Shown piece after piece: positions 7,607 through 10,710 of a stretch of 10,710 bases of DNA (position 1 is the stretch's first letter; each line of letters opens with the position of its first letter). Source of the DNA: an uncultured Collinsella sp. (GTDB taxonomy: Bacteria > Actinomycetota > Coriobacteriia > Coriobacteriales > Coriobacteriaceae); the NCBI GenBank assembly GCA_900550355.1, contig URRT01000056.1, forward strand, positions 1 through 10,710, in the 5' to 3' direction. The notes beneath the pieces were generated by a model. The model worked only from the letters and a program-made list of their open reading frames with translations, was not told the origin of the DNA and ran no database searches. The position numbers and the translations under genes are program-made.

Positions 7607-8029
7607 ATGGATACGACAAATAGCTCGCGCGAACTGCATCTGACGGTGGCGAACGAAGACTACTTGGAGTGCATGGTTCGCATTGAAAGCGAAGAGGGGG
7701 AAACCAACGGTGTGCGATCGGTCGACATCGCGCAGCGCCTTGGCGTCTCCAAGGCATCGGTCAATAAAGCGGTTTCGGCGCTCAAGGCATCCGAGCTTGT
7801 CGAGCAATCGCACTACGGCAAGGTAATCCTGACCGATCGCGGCCGCGAGGTTGGCACGGCTATCTGGTACCGTCATCGCCTCATCCGCACGTTTTTGGTT
7901 CAGGAGCTCGGTGTCGAATTTGAGCGAGCCGATTCCGAGGCCTGCATGATGGAGCATGCGCTATCCGAGGACACGATGAGCCGCTGGCTCGCCTATCTAG
8001 AAAAGCAGGGAATCAGCGTCGAGGAATAG
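7607..8029 (+). CDS. DtxR/MntR-family metal-dependent transcriptional regulator
   Basis: Small repressor-type protein, 140 aa. Residues from about LHLTVANEDYLECMVRI to LTDRGREVG form the winged helix-turn-helix, with recognition-helix region IAQRLGVSKASVNKAVSAL. The rest, YRHRLIRTFLVQELGV to SEACMMEHALSEDTMSRW, is the dimerisation and metal-binding domain. Candidate metal ligands are Asp and Glu of NEDYLE, His of YRH, and Cys, Glu and His of ACMMEH. There is no C-terminal SH3/FeoA-like domain, so its size is like MntR. Mn, Fe or Zn cannot be separated by eye. An in-frame ATG at 7586 exists, but ATG 7607 has GGGACGGAAG just upstream and a leader that fits the TAGAAT box, so it is preferred. 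It probably heads an operon with the methyltransferase gene 10 nt downstream and may regulate itself and pepT through the palindrome. Confidence 0.87.
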   Translation: MDTTNSSRELHLTVANEDYLECMVRIESEEGETNGVRSVDIAQRLGVSKASVNKAVSALKASELVEQSHYGKVILTDRGREVGTAIWYRHRLIRTFLVQELGVEFERADSEACMMEHALSEDTMSRWLAYLEKQGISVEE

Positions 8030-8039
8030 CGGGATATAT

Positions 8040-8933
8040 ATGGATACGAGTTATTACAACCGCTTTGGTGCCGAGGAACTTACGCGCCGCTTGTCGAGCG
8101 AGACCTTGTTGGCGCAGGGCCCCATGGGCAGTGTTCTGTTGAGTGAGTACGATGCCGCCGACATTCCACCAGCGTTTTGGAATCTGGCAGAGCCGCAGAC
8201 CGTTTCTCGTATCCATCGCTTGTATGTCGCCGCCGGCGCGCAGGTGCTCATTACCAACACCTTTCAGGCATCAAGCTATGCCCTCAAGCACGACCAGATT
8301 GCGCCGTCCGTGGCGGAGGTCAATCGCGGGGCCGTCGACGATGCCCGCCAGGCGCACCCTCAGCTGCTGCTGGGCTCGATGGGCCCGATCGGTATTGAGT
8401 GGTTTGCCGAGGACTCTGCCGAGTATCGTGAAATCCGAGGCATTGCGCGCGAACAGGCGCACGCCTTGCTCAATGCTGGTGTTGACGGTCTGCTGATCGA
8501 GACGGTGACGTCTATCCGTAATCTGCAGCCCATGCTTGCCGGCGTCCGAGATGCCGCCGACGGCATGCCTGTTCTGGTGAGTTTTGTCGTTGACGATAAA
8601 GGCGACCTGCTGGGCGATGGCCTCAACATCGAGGCAGCCGTTTTGTACGCCGAAAAACACGGCGCAAACTCGGTTGGTGTTAATTGCTGTTCGCTTGCGG
8701 CCGCGAATGCGGCGGTGCCCAGGATGGTTGCATCGGCGACTACTCCCGTTACGGTGCGTCCCAACGTAGGCGATCCGGTCCAGACTCAGGATGGCCCCGT
8801 ATGGCACGAGAATCCCGAAGCTTTCGCGCGCGCATGCATCGAATGGAGACATGCCGGCGCCGCAATGGTGGGCAGTTGCTGTGGAACCACGGCAATCACT
8901 ACGGCAGCGATGGCCGAGGCGCTCGATATATAA
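8040..8933 (+). CDS. Homocysteine S-methyltransferase family protein (stand-alone domain)
   Basis: A 297-aa TIM-barrel S-methyl_trans protein. Members move a methyl group from S-methylmethionine, S-adenosylmethionine or a folate/corrinoid donor to homocysteine to make methionine, using a zinc held by three cysteines. Here these are in GVNCCS (216 or 217) and GSCCGTT (280 and 281). Other family segments are LLAQGPMGSVLL near the N terminus (the usual DGAMGT is QGPMGS here), ITNTFQAS (71-78), GSMGPIG and LLIETVTS. It is similar in size to MmuM and to the first domain of MetH; I cannot tell the methyl donor, so give no symbol. The start ATG is inside an AT run (ATATATATGG) with a poor ribosome binding site; GAGGA lies 14 nt upstream at the end of the regulator gene, so translation may be coupled to it. 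It ends at TAA, directly before a terminator. Confidence 0.88.
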   Translation: MDTSYYNRFGAEELTRRLSSETLLAQGPMGSVLLSEYDAADIPPAFWNLAEPQTVSRIHRLYVAAGAQVLITNTFQASSYALKHDQIAPSVAEVNRGAVDDARQAHPQLLLGSMGPIGIEWFAEDSAEYREIRGIAREQAHALLNAGVDGLLIETVTSIRNLQPMLAGVRDAADGMPVLVSFVVDDKGDLLGDGLNIEAAVLYAEKHGANSVGVNCCSLAAANAAVPRMVASATTPVTVRPNVGDPVQTQDGPVWHENPEAFARACIEWRHAGAAMVGSCCGTTAITTAAMAEALDI

Positions 8934-8938
8934 AGGGC

Positions 8939-8968
8939 AAAACCGCTCCATACGGGGCGGTTTTTTTA
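8939..8968 (+). terminator. Intrinsic terminator after the methyltransferase gene
   Basis: Stem ACCGCTCC (8942-8949) and GGGGCGGT (8954-8961), with one U-G pair and loop ATAC, followed by seven T's (8961-8967). It lies 8 nt past the stop codon. The stem resembles that of the pepT terminator at 6174-6214 (ACCGCCCC/GGGGCGGT). Confidence 0.92.
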
Positions 8969-9046
8969 TTGCTTGCATGTCCTCGGCAGCATTTGCCCAA
9001 ATGGTGAATGCTGGTGCCGGCAGGTTGCCGAGTGCGTGTTGCGGGT

Positions 9047-9085
9047 ATACCTCACGCGTACCATGATCCAAACACTGTGAGGTGT
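9047..9085 (+). promoter_or_regulatory. Hairpin that can hide the phosphohexomutase ribosome binding site
   Basis: ATACCTCAC (9047-9055) can pair with GTGAGGTGT (9077-9085), nine pairs including one U-G, with a 21-nt loop. The right arm contains the GAGGTG ribosome binding site (9079-9084), seven nt before GTG 9092. If the transcript starts upstream of 9047, this fold would hold back translation. A possible promoter (TTGCCG 9025-9030, TATACC 9046-9051, short 15-bp spacer) would start RNA near 9058 and miss the left arm, so the two readings compete. Confidence 0.4.
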
Positions 9086-9091
9086 CTGCGC

Positions 9092-10492
9092 GTGTGCGCG
9101 ATAATTCATTTTGGAACTGACGGTTGGCGCGCTCGCGTCGAGGAGGACTTCACTGCCGATAATGTTGCCCGTATCGCCGACGCCGTCGGCGAGTTGTGGC
9201 AAAAGACCAATCCGGGCAAAACGGTATATATAGGGTTCGACAACCGGCCTCTGGCGCGCGAGTTCGCTGAGCTTGCGGCGGGCGTGCTAGCAGCGCACGA
9301 GCTGGACGCCGTGCTCGCTTCGCGACCTGTTCCGACCCCTGCCCTTACGTGGGCGGCGGCTTATGACGGTGAGGCGTGCGGCGCGCTCATGGTGACGGGG
9401 TCCCATCATCCGCAGGGTTATCTGTGCCTCAAGATTCGCATGGGTGACGGCTCGACCGCCAACCAGGATGTCATCGAAGAGCTCGAAGAGGCCATGGCTC
9501 CCGAGCCAATGGGGATCGAGGGGCAATATCGCACCGCGGATATCATTCCTGACTATATGCAGGCGGTGGCATCATTTGTCGATGCCGAAGCCATCCGCGC
9601 CGCGCACCTGCGCGTGGTTGTTGATCCCATGGGCGGCGCAGCCCAGGGCTATCTAGCTGACTTGCTGCGCGAGCTTGGCGTTGAGGTGCACGAGATTCAC
9701 GCCGGGCAGGCGTCTGACCAAGAAGATATCTGCCCCGACCCCGTTGAGCCTTGGGTGGACGCTTGCGAGCACACGGTTATCGAGGACGGAGCTTGCGCTG
9801 GCCTGGTGACCGACGGCGACGCCGACCGTATCGGCGCGGTTGACGAGCGCGGAAAATATATACATCCGCATCAGATCATGGCGCTCGTTTTGGGCGACTT
9901 AGTTCAATTTCGTAACTTGGAGGGGCGCGTCGTCGTCAACCTTTCATGCTCGACGCTCGTGCGTCGCATTGCCGAGGCGCTTGGCTGCCGCGTGACCGTC
10001 AAACCAGTCGGTTTCAAATATATAGCGGCGGAGATGAAGAAGGGCGGCGTCCTCATAGGCGGCGAAGAAGCCGGTGGTATCGGCATCGCCGCGCATATGC
10101 CCGAGCGCGATGGAATCCTCGCCTGTCTGATTCTGTGTGAGCTTATGGCAAAGACGGACGCGCCTTTGGGCGTTCTGGTCGACCAACTCGAGGACAGTTT
10201 TGGTAAGACGAGTTACGGTCGACGCGATTTGCGCCTTGAGGCCGAAGATGCCGAAACGTTACGAACCCTGCTGCCGGGCGTAAACCCCAAGTCGATTTGT
10301 GGCAAGGTGCCGCAAAACGTTAGTCATATGGATGGCTTGCGTTTAGCATTCGAGGATGACACGTGGCTGCTGGTCCGTCCTAGCGGGACCGAACCAGTGG
10401 TGCGCGTCTACGCCGAGGGGTTCTCGGTGGAAGAACGTGATGAGTTGCTCGATGCTGGCTGTGCTTTAGCTAGGGGGACGTATCCGCTTTAA
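9092..10492 (+). CDS. Phosphoglucomutase/phosphomannomutase family protein (alpha-D-phosphohexomutase)
   Basis: A 466-aa four-domain phosphohexomutase, which moves phosphate between C1 and C6 of hexose phosphates (glucose or mannose), feeding glycogen, exopolysaccharide or wall precursor synthesis in the cytoplasm. Seen: N-terminal HFGTDGWRARVEEDFT; phosphoserine loop VTGSHHPQ with Ser 104; magnesium site DGDADR (Asp 241, 243, 245); sugar loop GGEEAGGIG (Glu 325, 326); phosphate-binding RPSGTEP (429-435). The serine loop reads SHHP where the family usually has SHNP. The frame is open from ATG 9008, but the first 28 codons encode no family sequence and lack a ribosome binding site. GTG 9092, seven nt after GAGGTG, gives the normal N terminus. 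All three Tyr-Ile pairs are coded TAT ATA, with the otherwise rare Ile codon ATA. Substrate (glucose, mannose or both) is not decidable by eye. Confidence 0.92.
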   Translation: MCAIIHFGTDGWRARVEEDFTADNVARIADAVGELWQKTNPGKTVYIGFDNRPLAREFAELAAGVLAAHELDAVLASRPVPTPALTWAAAYDGEACGALMVTGSHHPQGYLCLKIRMGDGSTANQDVIEELEEAMAPEPMGIEGQYRTADIIPDYMQAVASFVDAEAIRAAHLRVVVDPMGGAAQGYLADLLRELGVEVHEIHAGQASDQEDICPDPVEPWVDACEHTVIEDGACAGLVTDGDADRIGAVDERGKYIHPHQIMALVLGDLVQFRNLEGRVVVNLSCSTLVRRIAEALGCRVTVKPVGFKYIAAEMKKGGVLIGGEEAGGIGIAAHMPERDGILACLILCELMAKTDAPLGVLVDQLEDSFGKTSYGRRDLRLEAEDAETLRTLLPGVNPKSICGKVPQNVSHMDGLRLAFEDDTWLLVRPSGTEPVVRVYAEGFSVEERDELLDAGCALARGTYPL

Positions 10493-10710
10493 CCATGAGA
10501 CTGCCTTATATAAAGAGATGCTCGGCGAGCGGTAGGTAACGGCTGGCAAACGTTAGTCGGATTCAAAGATGTGTAGGAAATGTGTACGCCCAGATTCCCG
10601 CCCACGGGGCCCCTCCGGTCTGGCAATATATCTCCTTGCCGCGCGGCCCGGTGGAACCGGGAACCAGCGCAGGCGTGCACCTTGAGAACCGGATACTGCG
10701 AGGATGGACA
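10493..10710 (+). promoter_or_regulatory. Gene-free region, probably leader of an rRNA operon to the right
   Basis: No protein gene is credible here. Bases 10641-10670 fold into a strong hairpin: outer GCGCGG/CC-A-GCGC, inner CCCGG/CCGGG with loop TGGAA. A second pair, CCAGA (10590-10594) with TCTGG, may enclose the segment around GGGGCCCC (10606-10613). The end, CACCTTGAGAACCGGATAC (from 10678), closely resembles the CCTTGAAAACT or TTGAGAACTGGATAG element found in the 16S leader and 16S-23S spacer of Gram-positive rRNA operons, where it takes part in antitermination and processing. As no 16S gene lies to the left, a leader before a 16S gene is the likelier reading. I see no confident promoter; TTAGTC (10553) with TAGGAA (10574) is weak. 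This is recall of motif shape, not an alignment. Confidence 0.5.

Noticed and set aside
7487..7957. N-terminal extension of pepT to an upstream start
   Set aside because: The extra 157 codons overlap the regulator gene and the divergent promoter. ATG 7486 has a good ribosome binding site and gives normal PepT length.
8271..9071. 266-codon open frame on the - strand opposite the methyltransferase gene
   Set aside because: It runs through the terminator at 8939-8968 and is antisense to a gene with clear motifs.
9008..9091. Longer phosphohexomutase starting at ATG 9008
   Set aside because: The added 28 residues are not family sequence and lack a ribosome binding site; GTG 9092 is preceded by GAGGTG at ideal spacing.
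10641..10670. T-box riboswitch, because GGTGGAACCGGG resembles the T-box sequence
   Set aside because: The conserved core TGGNACCGCG is not matched at its end. There is no specifier stem or T-run terminator, and the following motif fits an rRNA leader better.
10489..10680. 63-codon open frame on the - strand in the right-hand gene-free region
   Set aside because: Arg/Pro/Ser-rich with no motif, and it covers structured, rRNA-leader-like DNA.
1..10710. Mobile elements, CRISPR arrays, tRNA genes, phage or defence genes
   Set aside because: I looked for terminal repeats, regular spaced repeats, tRNA cloverleafs and transposase or integrase motifs and saw none. All genes are core metabolic or envelope functions in intact frames.

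Overview
The window is ordinary, GC-rich bacterial chromosome (roughly 58-60% GC by eye, strong G/C preference at third codon positions). It carries core housekeeping genes and shows no sign of mobile DNA. The gene order F1-ATPase genes, then murA, and the protein character suggest a high-GC Gram-positive, most likely a Coriobacteriia member such as Collinsella. That assignment is inference from style and gene order, not from a marker gene.

Left part (1-5985, all +). The 3' end of atpA is followed by complete atpG, atpD and atpC, tightly packed (5 nt gap, a TAATG overlap, 3 nt gap). Together they encode the alpha, gamma, beta and epsilon subunits of the F1 part of ATP synthase. A strong 14-bp hairpin with a short T-run follows atpC. 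Its T-run abuts the ribosome binding site of murA, which starts with TTG. murA makes the first committed peptidoglycan precursor. It is followed 12 nt later by a membrane-anchored LytR-CpsA-Psr (LCP) family protein, which probably attaches glycopolymers to the wall and has an unusual Ser/Asp-rich tail.

Middle part (5986-6238). Three strong hairpins lie between the converging LCP gene and pepT. The first has no T-run. The second and third look like terminators that could work in both directions.

Right part (6239-10710). pepT (tripeptidase, - strand) is divergent from a small DtxR/MntR-type metalloregulator gene. Their shared 120-bp promoter region holds a perfect 9-2-9 palindrome next to the pepT -10 box, a good candidate operator. 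The regulator is followed 10 nt later by a zinc-dependent homocysteine S-methyltransferase homologue, closed by a clear terminator. Next is a phosphoglucomutase/phosphomannomutase-family gene, probably starting at GTG 9092, whose ribosome binding site can fold into a hairpin. The last 218 bases have no gene. They contain a folded GC-rich segment and a motif like the conserved rRNA leader/spacer element of Gram-positives, so an rRNA operon may begin just past the right edge.

I did not find a clearly new multi-gene system. The items most worth checking are the divergent palindrome with its regulator, the SD-sequestering hairpin of the phosphohexomutase gene, and a cluster of TATATA hexamers confined to the last 2.7 kb.
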